Positions 28,755-38,603 are shown, numbered from the stretch's first letter. The stretch: 53,179 nucleotides of DNA from Verrucomicrobiota bacterium (GCA_003220055.1 QHRF01000080.1:1-53179), one strand, 5' to 3'. Translations and numbers: made by a program. The notes: generated by a model not told the origin, from the letters alone.

Positions 28755-29695
28755 AGGATTTTTTTATCATCGGAGGTTGCTGGGCGATTTCGTTTCTCTT
28801 CAACGGAATCGAAGCGGGACTGACCTCAATCGATCCAGTCCGATTGCGTCATCACGTAAAATTGAACCGGCCGGCGGCGGTCCGACTTGATCGATTATTG
28901 AAGACACCGGAGCGGTTGCTGGTCACGGTTTTGCTGATCACAAATCTCGCCGACATCCTCGCGTTGTTTGTGATGACGCGATTTCTCGTTTCCAGATTTG
29001 CTGCGACGGGCTTTTTCCTGGCGGTACTCGTCGCGTTACCTGTCTATCTTTTCGTCCTTAGCGTTTTGCCGAAGTCGCTCTTCCGTCGGTTTCCTTTTCG
29101 CGCGCTTTCTCTACTCGCCCGCCTTCTTGAAATAGTAATGACAGCGCTCTGGCCGATCGTGGCAACTGGTAAACTCATTGGCCGCCTCTTTTTGCCAGCG
29201 CAAAAGAAACGCGCTCGTCTTTTCGCTGCCCGCGAGGAATTGAAACAGATCACGACACAAAGCGAACGCGAAGGTTCTCTCACGGCGACCGAACGCGCGA
29301 TGATCCATAACGTGGTCGATTTTCAAAACGTGACTGCGCGCGATGTGATGAAGCCATTGTCGAGAGTCGCCAGCTTGAAGCCGGACTCACCGATCGAAGA
29401 TGTATTCCGCGTCAGCCGTTCGACCGGGTTCGATCGCTTACCCGTGATCGGCGCCAACGGCGATGCGGTCGGTCTGGTGAATGTGGTCGATATTTTGCTC
29501 GATAGAGATCACCCGCAGTCGATCAGCCGCTATATCCGGCGAATGGTCACGGTCCAGGAAAGTGAACCGGCCGCGCGCGCCGTCCAGCGATTGCGGGCTG
29601 CGCGGCTTGGCCTGGCCGCGGTCGTCGATCAAAAAAGAAATTTGATCGGTGTCGTCACGAGTGAGGACCTGATCGCGCGATTGGTTCGCGCATGA
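28751..29695 (+). CDS. CNNM/CBS-pair protein (copy 2, shorter, lacks CorC_HlyC C-terminal domain)
   Basis: TM domain and CBS pair; overlaps copy 1 by 4 nt. Confidence 0.88.
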   Translation: MKDFFIIGGCWAISFLFNGIEAGLTSIDPVRLRHHVKLNRPAAVRLDRLLKTPERLLVTVLLITNLADILALFVMTRFLVSRFAATGFFLAVLVALPVYLFVLSVLPKSLFRRFPFRALSLLARLLEIVMTALWPIVATGKLIGRLFLPAQKKRARLFAAREELKQITTQSEREGSLTATERAMIHNVVDFQNVTARDVMKPLSRVASLKPDSPIEDVFRVSRSTGFDRLPVIGANGDAVGLVNVVDILLDRDHPQSISRYIRRMVTVQESEPAARAVQRLRAARLGLAAVVDQKRNLIGVVTSEDLIARLVRA

Positions 29696-29703
29696 AATTA
29701 TTG

Positions 29704-30201
29704 TTAGCCCGGAGCTGCGTCCGCAAGTTTCGCGATTCCGTCGCGCTTTAATCGGAACACAGTCCAATCGTCCATCGGCTTGGCTCCGAGCTTGCGATAA
29801 AATTGGATCGCGGGCTCATTCCAATCGAGCACCGCCCACTCCATCCGTCCACAGCCGCGGTCACGCGCGATTTTCGCCAGATGAATCAGTAGGGCGCGGC
29901 CATAGCCTTTGCCGCGATCTTCCGGCCTAACAAATAGATCTTCGAGATAAAGTCCCGGCCGGCCGAGCCAGGTCGAGAAATTGTGAAAGAAAACCGCAAA
30001 GCCGACTGCCGTTTCATTTTCAAACGCGAGCAAAACTTCCGCCGCCGGTTTTTCGCCGAACAAAACTTTGCTCAGACCATCTTCGGTGGCAGTAACTTCG
30101 TTCGGCGCGCGTTCGTAAGTCGCAAGAGCCCGAATCAACTCAAGAATGATCGGAACATCGGCGGCTGTGGCCAGGCGGATCGCGAAATTCTCGGTTTTCA
30201 T
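29704..30201 (-). CDS. GNAT family N-acetyltransferase
   Basis: IRLATAADVPIILELIRALATYE; LYLEDLFVRPEDRGKGYGRALLIHLA acetyl-CoA-binding motif. Confidence 0.93.
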   Translation of the reverse strand: MKTENFAIRLATAADVPIILELIRALATYERAPNEVTATEDGLSKVLFGEKPAAEVLLAFENETAVGFAVFFHNFSTWLGRPGLYLEDLFVRPEDRGKGYGRALLIHLAKIARDRGCGRMEWAVLDWNEPAIQFYRKLGAKPMDDWTVFRLKRDGIAKLADAAPG

Positions 30202-31733
30202 TTCGACACGGGGTTGAGCTGGTAGATTTTAAACTCCGGGGTCGCGGCCACGAGCGATGACGTGGCCTCCAGATGTTGTCGGAATTGAGCGTAGTAATCG
30301 AGCCACCACGAAGTGTTTGAAGTGAACACAAGATAACCTGCGCCGCGGTTTCTCAACCCTTCAAGATCGACAATTGCCTGCGCGCTATCTCTTGGCTCGC
30401 CATCGTAGATCCCGTTCTTCTCCAGAAAATGCCAGCCTTTGCGTTCGGCATAATACAAAACGGTCGGGTCGCCGTTATCGGCAGCGGCGACCAGCGCGTT
30501 CGACGGCGTCACGGCTTTTAATTTCAATCCGGCATCGCGCAACGGGGCCGCGCTCGGTCGATAAAAGCCGCGCGCATAGACGAATACGGAAAAACTGAAG
30601 AGTGCAGCCAACAAAATCGAAAAAGCAATTTTCGCCGCCTGACTGGAGATTTTCGAGCCGACAAAAACGCACGTGACACCCGCGAACACGGCGGCAATCG
30701 GGATAAGCGGTAATTGATACCACTGGTGCCGATTTCCGTAACCAACGATGACGATGAACAAAATCATTGCCGCGAGCCACCAGTGAAACATTCGCGTAGC
30801 GTCCCGCGGCCGCGGGATCGACCCATTCGACTGACGCTCAGGGCAGGTTCTTGTGACCAGCACGCCGACACCACCCAGAACAAAAACAAAAGGCGTGAGC
30901 GTCGAGGTCACGATTTCCTTCACGATTTTCAGATACCACGCCGCGGACATGATTTGAACTCCCCCGGCTCCAAAAAAGTGATGCGGATAAAATTGCAACG
31001 CGATTTGGTAGGCATGCCCGTACCAAAGCGCGGATGGCAAAAGTGCAAGCGCGCCAAAGGACCACAGGGAAAGATTTCGAAATGCTGCTCCGAGCCGGAG
31101 TGGCGGTATACTGAAACGCTGAAATGCCAGGCACGCGAGCGGCGCACCGATTAAAATGCTCGGCAGTTTGATTAAAATCGACAGCGAAATCGCGATCGCG
31201 GCTACAAAAAATGACGTCGATCTTGCAAGCGATTCCCGCGCGGACTCCTCGATCCAGCGTTGGAAGAAATACAAACCGATGATGGAGAGCGCAAGCGATG
31301 GGATGTCCGGCATAAAACATCGGCCGGCCATGATTCCGAGTGGCGCAAAGCTGTAAAAGAAAAGCGCCCAACTCGCAGCGGTTTCTCCGAAAACATTGCG
31401 GACCAACAAAAAGAAGAACGGTAGCGAAAGCGCGAATAATATGACCGCTTGGACGCGTCCAACCCATTCGTGGACGCCAACTATTTTATAACAGATCGCG
31501 GCCAGAAACGGCAGAACCGGAAATTCCGTCCCGACGTAACCCGGTTGGTCTCCCGCCCAATCGATTTGCGGCCGGGCAAAATGAAAACCGCCCTGGAAAT
31601 AATTTCGCGCAATCGCGGCGACGTCGCCCTGCCGCCAGCTCCAGTTGTCGATGTACGGTTGATTGATGCCGATCAATCGAACGGCCACGGCCAGGATCGA
31701 CATCAAAATCGCCAGTCGCGTCGCCCGTGTCAT
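30198..31733 (-). CDS. Glycosyltransferase family 39-like membrane protein
   Basis: 511 aa polytopic; DNWSWRQGDVAAIARN N-terminal motif. Confidence 0.8.
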   Translation of the reverse strand: MTRATRLAILMSILAVAVRLIGINQPYIDNWSWRQGDVAAIARNYFQGGFHFARPQIDWAGDQPGYVGTEFPVLPFLAAICYKIVGVHEWVGRVQAVILFALSLPFFFLLVRNVFGETAASWALFFYSFAPLGIMAGRCFMPDIPSLALSIIGLYFFQRWIEESARESLARSTSFFVAAIAISLSILIKLPSILIGAPLACLAFQRFSIPPLRLGAAFRNLSLWSFGALALLPSALWYGHAYQIALQFYPHHFFGAGGVQIMSAAWYLKIVKEIVTSTLTPFVFVLGGVGVLVTRTCPERQSNGSIPRPRDATRMFHWWLAAMILFIVIVGYGNRHQWYQLPLIPIAAVFAGVTCVFVGSKISSQAAKIAFSILLAALFSFSVFVYARGFYRPSAAPLRDAGLKLKAVTPSNALVAAADNGDPTVLYYAERKGWHFLEKNGIYDGEPRDSAQAIVDLEGLRNRGAGYLVFTSNTSWWLDYYAQFRQHLEATSSLVAATPEFKIYQLNPVSK

Positions 31734-31787
31734 GGATCGCCTCTTGACAAAGCATCAGGGCAAAGTCAATCGAGTAGCTGACCCGGA

Positions 31788-32321
31788 ATGAAAACACTCG
31801 TTTTTGCACTTACGCTCGCGCTCGGCTTCGCTGCAATCGGATTGCGCGCGCAGGATGAGCCAAATTTGATCCCGGACGTGGTCGACCCGGCGAAGTTAAT
31901 TCCCATTTTACCGGACGCGCCCGCCGGCTGGACCGCGGAGAACCCCGAAGGCTCGAGCGACGACGTGGGCGGATTCAAGATCACAAACGTTCATCGGGAT
32001 TATCGGAAAGGCGAAGGCGCTGACGCGCCGACCGCTGCGATCAGCATTCTGGATTCAGTGGCGAACCCGGATTACGTGGAAGCGACAAGCGGAGCCTGGA
32101 AGCAGAGTAGCGAGACGCCCGAAGGTTACGGCAAGCCGGTGACGATTGATGGGAATCCCGGCCGCGAGGATTACGATAAAGAACAAAAGCACGCGACGCT
32201 TTGGGTCATGGTCGCGAAGCGCTATTTCGTCACAATCGAACTGCAAAAGCAGGACCCGAAACAATTGCAGGAATGGATCAAACGGGTCGACCTGAAAAAA
32301 CTGGCGGAGATTAAGAAATGA
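31788..32321 (+). CDS. Secreted hypothetical protein
   Basis: Signal peptide MKTLVFALTLALGFAAIGLRAQ; 177 aa ORF. Confidence 0.75.
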   Translation: MKTLVFALTLALGFAAIGLRAQDEPNLIPDVVDPAKLIPILPDAPAGWTAENPEGSSDDVGGFKITNVHRDYRKGEGADAPTAAISILDSVANPDYVEATSGAWKQSSETPEGYGKPVTIDGNPGREDYDKEQKHATLWVMVAKRYFVTIELQKQDPKQLQEWIKRVDLKKLAEIKK

Positions 32322-32323
32322 AG

Positions 32324-32405
32324 ATGGATCGGCCGCTCCGCGGGCGATCCTAAAAATTTTGCGGCTTCTCCGCCATTTGAAATATCGAGGTCCGAGCCGG
32401 ACTGC
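32324..32405. repeat. Intergenic repeat homologous to 2885-2960
   Basis: TGGATCGGCCGCtCCGCGgGCGATcCTAAA...CGCCATTTgaAAtATCGAG versus the copy at 2887 onward. Confidence 0.6.
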
Positions 32406-32445
32406 GATGAGGGCATCGGCGGTTACAATTGCCAGTTCTCACTCG

Positions 32446-33171
32446 TCACTGGTCACTTTTTTTGGCTGCTTCGCCCGTCATCTCCACAAAGCGCACCGGT
32501 AAAATCGCGCGCTGCGCCAGTTCGCCGTTCTTCTTTTCCAGCAGATAGAGCTGTTGATCCATCATTCCGCTGCCCACGGGAATGATCATGCGTCCGCCTT
32601 CTTTGAGTTGTTGCGTCAGTGGTTGCGGCACTTTGTCGGGCGCACAGGTTACGATGATCGCATCGAACGGCGCGACCTCCGGCCAGCCTTGATAGCCGTC
32701 GCCGGCTTTCACGTGCGCATTTTTGTAACCGAGTCGCGCGAGCCCGGCCGAAGCGTCCTTTGCAAGCGGCTCGATGATCTCAATCGTGTAAACCTCTTTG
32801 GCCAATTCCGCGAGGATTGCGGCTTGGTACCCTGAACCAGTCCCAATCTCAAGAACCCGATCGGTCGGTTGCAAGCGCAGCTGTTCGGTCATGTACGCGA
32901 CGATGAATGGTTGCGAGATCGTTTGATCGTGACCGATCGGCAACGCGCTATCGGCGTAACTTTGAGGCCGCATGTTCTGGGGCACGAATTCTTCCCGTGG
33001 CACTTTTGCCATCGTCGCCAGAACGCGCTCGTCATGAATCCCGCGCGGTTTGAGTTGCTCCTCCACCATCTTTTGCCGTTCGGCCGCGGCCTCCGAGGTA
33101 GATATCGTTCTTTGATGGCAGCCAGTCGCCGCCAGAACCACCACGATCAGCCATTGCCAAATTCGTGTCAT
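32446..33171 (-). CDS. pcm: Protein-L-isoaspartate O-methyltransferase with N-terminal lipoprotein-like signal
   Basis: DRVLEIGTGSGYQAAILAELAKEVYTIEI SAM motif; start at 33171 gives MTRIWQWLIVVVLAATGC. Confidence 0.88.
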   Translation of the reverse strand: MTRIWQWLIVVVLAATGCHQRTISTSEAAAERQKMVEEQLKPRGIHDERVLATMAKVPREEFVPQNMRPQSYADSALPIGHDQTISQPFIVAYMTEQLRLQPTDRVLEIGTGSGYQAAILAELAKEVYTIEIIEPLAKDASAGLARLGYKNAHVKAGDGYQGWPEVAPFDAIIVTCAPDKVPQPLTQQLKEGGRMIIPVGSGMMDQQLYLLEKKNGELAQRAILPVRFVEMTGEAAKKSDQ

Positions 33172-33288
33172 TCCAAAAAATATTCGCACCAGGCCGGGAC
33201 GAAAGATGCAGTTTGTTATCAATTGTTGGCTCTGATTTGAATCTACAAATTTCTCGTCTCCTTCCGGGCCTTTGTGGTTAATGCACCT

Positions 33289-34701
33289 ATGCGCCATCAA
33301 CGATCTCTTTTCGCAAAGATCCGCGAACGCGCATTCGCACCTGTTGATATCGCGTCGATCGTTTTCTTCCGCGTCGCATTCGGTTTGGTGATGGTGGCAG
33401 AGGTTGTCCTGATGCGTAACCAAATTGCCACCTACTGGATCCAGCCGCGGTTTCTATTCAAGTACTACGGGTTTTCCTGGGTTCATCTCTGGCCCGGCAA
33501 TGGAGTCTACATTCATTGGACCGTGTTCGGCGTCCTGGCGGCATTTATAGCTGCCGGATTTCTCTATCGCATTAGCGCCGTGCTTTTTTTCCTCAGCTGC
33601 AGCTATTTCTTTCTTCTCGATGAAGGCCGGTATGTAAACCACACCTACCTGATGTGCCTTTTTGGGTTCCTCTTGATTTTCATTCCGGCCCACCGCGCGT
33701 TCTCAGTCGACGCATGGCTGCGGCCTAAACTTCGTTCCCAGACTGCGCCGGCCTGGGCGCTGTGGTTGCTCCGCGCCCAAATGGCTGTGGTCTATTTTTT
33801 TGCTGGCATAGCAAAGGTTTCGTCGGATTGGCTCCACGGCGAACCTATGCGGGCCTGGCTGACGCACATCATCCATTCACCGTTGATTGACAGATTTTCC
33901 CACTACCGATGGACTCCCTATCTTGCGAGTTACGCCGCATTGCTGCTCGATTTGCTAGCCGCTCCGCTTCTTTTGTGGCGGCGTACTCGTCTGGCGACCT
34001 TTTGTTTGGTCGTTTTTTTTCACATCCTCAATGAGCAATTCTTTCCAATTGGCGTTTTTCCCTGGCTCGCGATCGCTGGAACTACAACTTTTCTCTCACC
34101 AAGCTGGCCGCGTCGGATCATGTCCCTCGTCCGCCCCACCGCCGCGTTGCTATCAATCAAAAAAGTCGCACCGCTTCCTCATAAAAAGCAGATCCTAGTA
34201 TTTAGTTTCGTCGCGACTTACGTCGCCATTCAAATTTTGGTGCCGTTGGCGCACTTCTTCTATCCCGGCGGCATCGAATGGACCTACGCAGAACATCATT
34301 TTGCATGGCAAATGATGGTTCGCCGCAAAAGCACGACCGCTTTTTTTTACGTTACCGATCCTAATAACGGCGAAACGTATCAAGTGAAGCCGCGCGATTA
34401 CCTCGATCCCCGCCAGATTGCCCGCATGGGGTGGAGGCCGGACATGGTGCAACAATTCGCCCGTTACCTCACCACTGTCATGCTTCGAGCCGGCCCCGAG
34501 CCGCTCAAGGTGCAAGTGCGAATGTTCGTCTCCATCAACGGTCGAAAGCCGCAATTAGTTTTCGATCCAAATGTCGATCTGGCCGCGGAGCCGCATGTTT
34601 GGGGCCGGCCGCGCTGGCTTCTGCAAATCCACGGACCGCTTCCGCCGGTTGGCCAGGATTTTACTCAAAATCTTTTTGTCACCAGCTCCGAAGGAGATTG
34701 A
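33289..34701 (+). CDS. HTTM-domain (vitamin K-dependent gamma-carboxylase-like) membrane protein
   Basis: Polytopic; PVDIASIVFFRVAFGLVM, YFFAGIAKVSSDWLHGEPM, FHILNEQFFPIGVFPWLAI typical of HTTM proteins. Confidence 0.85.
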   Translation: MRHQRSLFAKIRERAFAPVDIASIVFFRVAFGLVMVAEVVLMRNQIATYWIQPRFLFKYYGFSWVHLWPGNGVYIHWTVFGVLAAFIAAGFLYRISAVLFFLSCSYFFLLDEGRYVNHTYLMCLFGFLLIFIPAHRAFSVDAWLRPKLRSQTAPAWALWLLRAQMAVVYFFAGIAKVSSDWLHGEPMRAWLTHIIHSPLIDRFSHYRWTPYLASYAALLLDLLAAPLLLWRRTRLATFCLVVFFHILNEQFFPIGVFPWLAIAGTTTFLSPSWPRRIMSLVRPTAALLSIKKVAPLPHKKQILVFSFVATYVAIQILVPLAHFFYPGGIEWTYAEHHFAWQMMVRRKSTTAFFYVTDPNNGETYQVKPRDYLDPRQIARMGWRPDMVQQFARYLTTVMLRAGPEPLKVQVRMFVSINGRKPQLVFDPNVDLAAEPHVWGRPRWLLQIHGPLPPVGQDFTQNLFVTSSEGD

Positions 34702-34789
34702 TTCTTTGTCGGTCCTAGGCGAATCCCTTCTTGCGCGACAAATTCTTCGTGTCCTTCATCTGCTTCGTGGTTAATTTCACCGGCCTTTC

Positions 34790-36730
34790 ATGAACGAAGA
34801 TCGCAAAACTTTAGAACAGCGTGCGCAGATGACAGACATCGAGCGTCTTCGTCATTCGGCATCCCATGTTCTGGCCACCGCGATCTTAAAAATCTGGCCG
34901 GAAGCGCAGTTCGCTGCCGGTCCGCCGGTCGAGAACGGTTTTTATTACGATGTCGATCTTCCGCACCGCATTTCGCCGGACGATTTCGAAAAAATCGAGG
35001 CCGAGATGAAAAAGGAGATCAAAGCGAACCATCCGTTCGAAAAGATGGAGGTCTCGCGCGACGAAGGGCTGGCGATGGGGAAAAAAGGACGGCTCGCCGC
35101 GCTGAGCGATCGGCCTCAGCCGAGCAAATTTAAGATCGACATCATCGAAAACATTCCGCCCGGCGAAAAGATCTCGCTCTATCGGAATGGCGACTTCATC
35201 GATCTCTGCGCCGGGCCGCACGTGATGCGCACCGGAAACATCGGCGCGTTCAAGCTCACTAGCGTTGCCAGCGCCTATTACAAAGGCGACGAAAAGAATC
35301 CGCAGCTTCAACGCGTTTACGGCACCGCGTTCAAAACGAAAAAGGAACTCGACGATTATTTCGCGATGCTCGAGGAAGGGAAAAAGCGCGACCATCGCAA
35401 GCTCGGGCGCGAACTGGAAATATTTGTCTTGGACGACGACGTCGGTCCCGGTTTGCCAATGTGGCTGCCGCGCGGCGCCGCGATCATTGACGAGCTAGAG
35501 AAACTTGCGCGAGAAACCGAGTTCGCCGCCGGCTATCAACGTGTCCGTACTCCGCACATCGCCCGTGAAATTCTCTATAAGAAGAGCGGACACCTTCCTT
35601 ATTACGCCGAATCGATGTTCCCGCCGATGCAGTTGAAGCGCGAAGGCAAAGATGTCGATGTAAAGAGACAGCGTTTCGAAGCGCTAAATGCAATTGTCGA
35701 AGCAAAAAAGGAAACGCCAGAACAGTATCGGGAATTCAAAGAGCTCCAACACGAATTGCTCGACTCCGACAAATACTACCTCAAGGCGATGAACTGCCCG
35801 CATCATCACAAGTTGTTTGCGGCGGTGCCGCGGAGTTATCGCGATCTGCCGCTGCGGCTGGCGGAGTACGGGACCTGTTACCGATACGAACAGAGCGGCG
35901 AGTTGTTCGGGCTGATGCGGGTGCGCTCGATGCAAATGAACGACGCGCATCTCTATATGACGCCGGAGCAGTTCGAAGCGGAGTTCAACGGCGTGAACCA
36001 GATGTATCTGAATTATTTCAAGCTCTTCGGGATCGAGAAATATCTGATGCGTTTCTCGACGCACGATCCGACGAAGCTCGGCCAAAAATTCGTCGATGAA
36101 CCGGAGTTTTGGAAACAAACCGAAGTGATGACGCGCAACGTCTTAAAGGATTCGGGAATCAATTATGTCGAGGTTCCCAACGAAGCCGCGTTTTACGGAC
36201 CGAAGATCGACGTCCAAGCGTGGAGCGTGATTGGCCGCGAATTTTCGATTGCGACCAATCAAGTCGATTTCGCGCAGCCGCGCCGGTTCAATCTCGTTTA
36301 CAAAGACAAAGACAACACCGAGAAGACACCGCTTTGCATTCATCGCGCACCCCTCGGCACCCATGAGCGATTCATCGGATTCTTAATCGAACATTACGCC
36401 GGCAATTTCCCGCTGTGGCTGTCGCCTGAGCAGGTGCGCATCCTCACGATTGGCGACGACGCGAAGCTGATCGATTATTCGATGTCGATCTTAAATGAGT
36501 TGCGCGCGCATCAAGTTCGTGCCGAGATCGAGAAGAGCACCGATCAGATCAACGGCAAGATTCAGCGCGCCGAGCAAATGAAAGTTCACACCATGTTCGT
36601 AATCGGTAAACGCGACATGGAAGCCGACGCCGTCAGCGTCCGAATTCACGGTAAAGGAAATCTCGGCGCCAAACCGCGCGCAGAAGCAATCGCAGAGCTT
36701 CTATCGTCGATCAAAGAACGCCGCGCTTGA
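34790..36730 (+). CDS. thrS: Threonine--tRNA ligase
   Basis: HSASHVLATAIL, AYYKGDEKNPQLQRVYGTAF, YYLKAMNCPHHHKLF, PLRLAEYGTCYRYEQSGELFGLMRVRSM. Confidence 0.97.
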   Translation: MNEDRKTLEQRAQMTDIERLRHSASHVLATAILKIWPEAQFAAGPPVENGFYYDVDLPHRISPDDFEKIEAEMKKEIKANHPFEKMEVSRDEGLAMGKKGRLAALSDRPQPSKFKIDIIENIPPGEKISLYRNGDFIDLCAGPHVMRTGNIGAFKLTSVASAYYKGDEKNPQLQRVYGTAFKTKKELDDYFAMLEEGKKRDHRKLGRELEIFVLDDDVGPGLPMWLPRGAAIIDELEKLARETEFAAGYQRVRTPHIAREILYKKSGHLPYYAESMFPPMQLKREGKDVDVKRQRFEALNAIVEAKKETPEQYREFKELQHELLDSDKYYLKAMNCPHHHKLFAAVPRSYRDLPLRLAEYGTCYRYEQSGELFGLMRVRSMQMNDAHLYMTPEQFEAEFNGVNQMYLNYFKLFGIEKYLMRFSTHDPTKLGQKFVDEPEFWKQTEVMTRNVLKDSGINYVEVPNEAAFYGPKIDVQAWSVIGREFSIATNQVDFAQPRRFNLVYKDKDNTEKTPLCIHRAPLGTHERFIGFLIEHYAGNFPLWLSPEQVRILTIGDDAKLIDYSMSILNELRAHQVRAEIEKSTDQINGKIQRAEQMKVHTMFVIGKRDMEADAVSVRIHGKGNLGAKPRAEAIAELLSSIKERRA

Positions 36731-36773
36731 TTTCGGCTGGGCGAAACGGCATCGAATCGTTTAGAATTTTCGA

Positions 36774-38603
36774 ATGGATCTCCCCAGTTCCCTGAAGAAG
36801 CATTTTGGCTACGACGAATTTCGGCCATTGCAGGAGGAGATCGTAAGCGATGCACTTGCGGGTCGCGACGTGTTTGCGTTGATGCCGACGGGCGGCGGGA
36901 AATCGCTTTGCTTTCAATTGCCGGCGTTGTTGCGTGATGGACTGACGATTGTGATTTCACCGCTCATCTCGTTAATGAAAGACCAGGTGGATGCCCTGCA
37001 AACGAGCGGGATCGCAGCGACATTTCTGAATTCGGCGCTGGATCGACATGAAGCGGTCGAGCGGTTACGCGGATTGAATCGTGGTCAATACCGGATGCTC
37101 TACCTCGCGCCCGAGCGGTTGATGCTCGACGGATTTTTGGAGCGCGCTCTGAACTGGAACATCACTCAGATCGCAATCGACGAAGCGCATTGCATCAGCG
37201 AATGGGGCCACGATTTCCGGCCGGAGTATCGTGAGTTGAAAAAACTGCGCAGACATTTACCAGATGTGCCGATCATGGCGCTAACAGCGACTGCGACCAA
37301 GCGGGTACGCAAAGATATTGTCGATCAATTGCATTTGGACAACGCGCGATGCTACGTCGCGAGTTTTAATCGTCCGAACCTGACCTATCGCGTCGTTCCG
37401 AAATCATCGCCCTACGAACAAGTGCTCACGTTCATTCGGAGCCGGCCCAACGAGAGCGGAATTGTTTATTGCGCGAGCAGAAAGACGGCGGATTCGTTGG
37501 CGACAAAGTTGAACGACGATGGAGTCAAAGCGAAGCCGTATCACGCCGGACTCCAAGCGAAAGAGCGGACAAAACATCAGGAACTTTTTCTGCGCGACGA
37601 CGCGCGCGTGATCACGGCGACGATTGCGTTCGGAATGGGGATCAACAAACCGAATGTCCGTTTTGTTGTTCATCACGATCTGCCGAAGAACATCGAAAGT
37701 TATTATCAAGAAACGGGACGGGCCGGGCGCGATGGCTTGCCCAGTGAATGTGAGCTGCTCTTCAGCGCGAGCGATGTCGTGAAACAACGACGCTTCATCG
37801 AGGAAAAAAGCGAACGCGAGCAGCGCATCGCGCGGGAACAACTGCGCGACATGATTCATTACGCCGAAACCCGCGACTGCCGGCGCGCAACGCTACTGAA
37901 ATACTTCGGTGAGGAATTTCCGGCCTCATGCAATGGCTGCGATAATTGTCTGGAGCCGCGGGAAACGTTCGATGGCACGGTGCCAGCGCAGAAATTCTTG
38001 TCGTGTATTCAGCGTGTGCGGCAAAAGAGCGGGTTTTCTTTCGGCCTGAATCACATTGTCGATGTTCTGAATGGCGCTGATACGGAACCGATTCGGCAGC
38101 GCGGCCATGATCAACTTTCAACCTACGGCATTGGTCAGGATCTAAAACGCGGCGCGTGGCTGGCGATCGGGCGGGAATTGTTGCGACTCGGATTGGTGAC
38201 GGCGGCACCGGGTAGATTCGCGACTCTCGAACTGACCGAGGCCGGTTGGGCGGCGTTGCGGGAGCGAAAACAGATCACATTGACCAAGCCATACGAGGTC
38301 CAGGAGAAAAAACGATCGAAACGTCGTACCGGCGAAATCGAATGCGACGAAGCGCTCTTCGAAAAGCTGCGGACTTTGCGCCGCAAACTCGCCGACGAAC
38401 GCGATGTGCCCGCCTACATCATTTTTTCCGATGTGGCGCTGCGCGAAATGGCACGCGCTTATCCGACGACGACGGCCGAGTTCGGTCGAATTCCCGGCGT
38501 TGGTCAGCAAAAGCTGCGCGATTTTGCGGAACCGTTTACGACAGCAATCGCGGAATATCTTGCGAAAAGATCCAGGCAGTCTGCGAAAGCCATCGAAGCC
38601 TGA
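36774..38603 (+). CDS. recQ: ATP-dependent DNA helicase RecQ
   Basis: MPTGGGKSLCFQLPALL, IDEAHCISEWGHDFRPEY, YYQETGRAGRDGLPSEC, zinc Cys cluster, C-terminal HRDC. Confidence 0.97.
   Translation: MDLPSSLKKHFGYDEFRPLQEEIVSDALAGRDVFALMPTGGGKSLCFQLPALLRDGLTIVISPLISLMKDQVDALQTSGIAATFLNSALDRHEAVERLRGLNRGQYRMLYLAPERLMLDGFLERALNWNITQIAIDEAHCISEWGHDFRPEYRELKKLRRHLPDVPIMALTATATKRVRKDIVDQLHLDNARCYVASFNRPNLTYRVVPKSSPYEQVLTFIRSRPNESGIVYCASRKTADSLATKLNDDGVKAKPYHAGLQAKERTKHQELFLRDDARVITATIAFGMGINKPNVRFVVHHDLPKNIESYYQETGRAGRDGLPSECELLFSASDVVKQRRFIEEKSEREQRIAREQLRDMIHYAETRDCRRATLLKYFGEEFPASCNGCDNCLEPRETFDGTVPAQKFLSCIQRVRQKSGFSFGLNHIVDVLNGADTEPIRQRGHDQLSTYGIGQDLKRGAWLAIGRELLRLGLVTAAPGRFATLELTEAGWAALRERKQITLTKPYEVQEKKRSKRRTGEIECDEALFEKLRTLRRKLADERDVPAYIIFSDVALREMARAYPTTTAEFGRIPGVGQQKLRDFAEPFTTAIAEYLAKRSRQSAKAIEA

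Noticed and set aside
33172-33423. N-terminal extension of the PCMT ORF
   Set aside because: Low-quality sequence overlapping the divergent HTTM gene; internal Met gives a clean lipoprotein signal.
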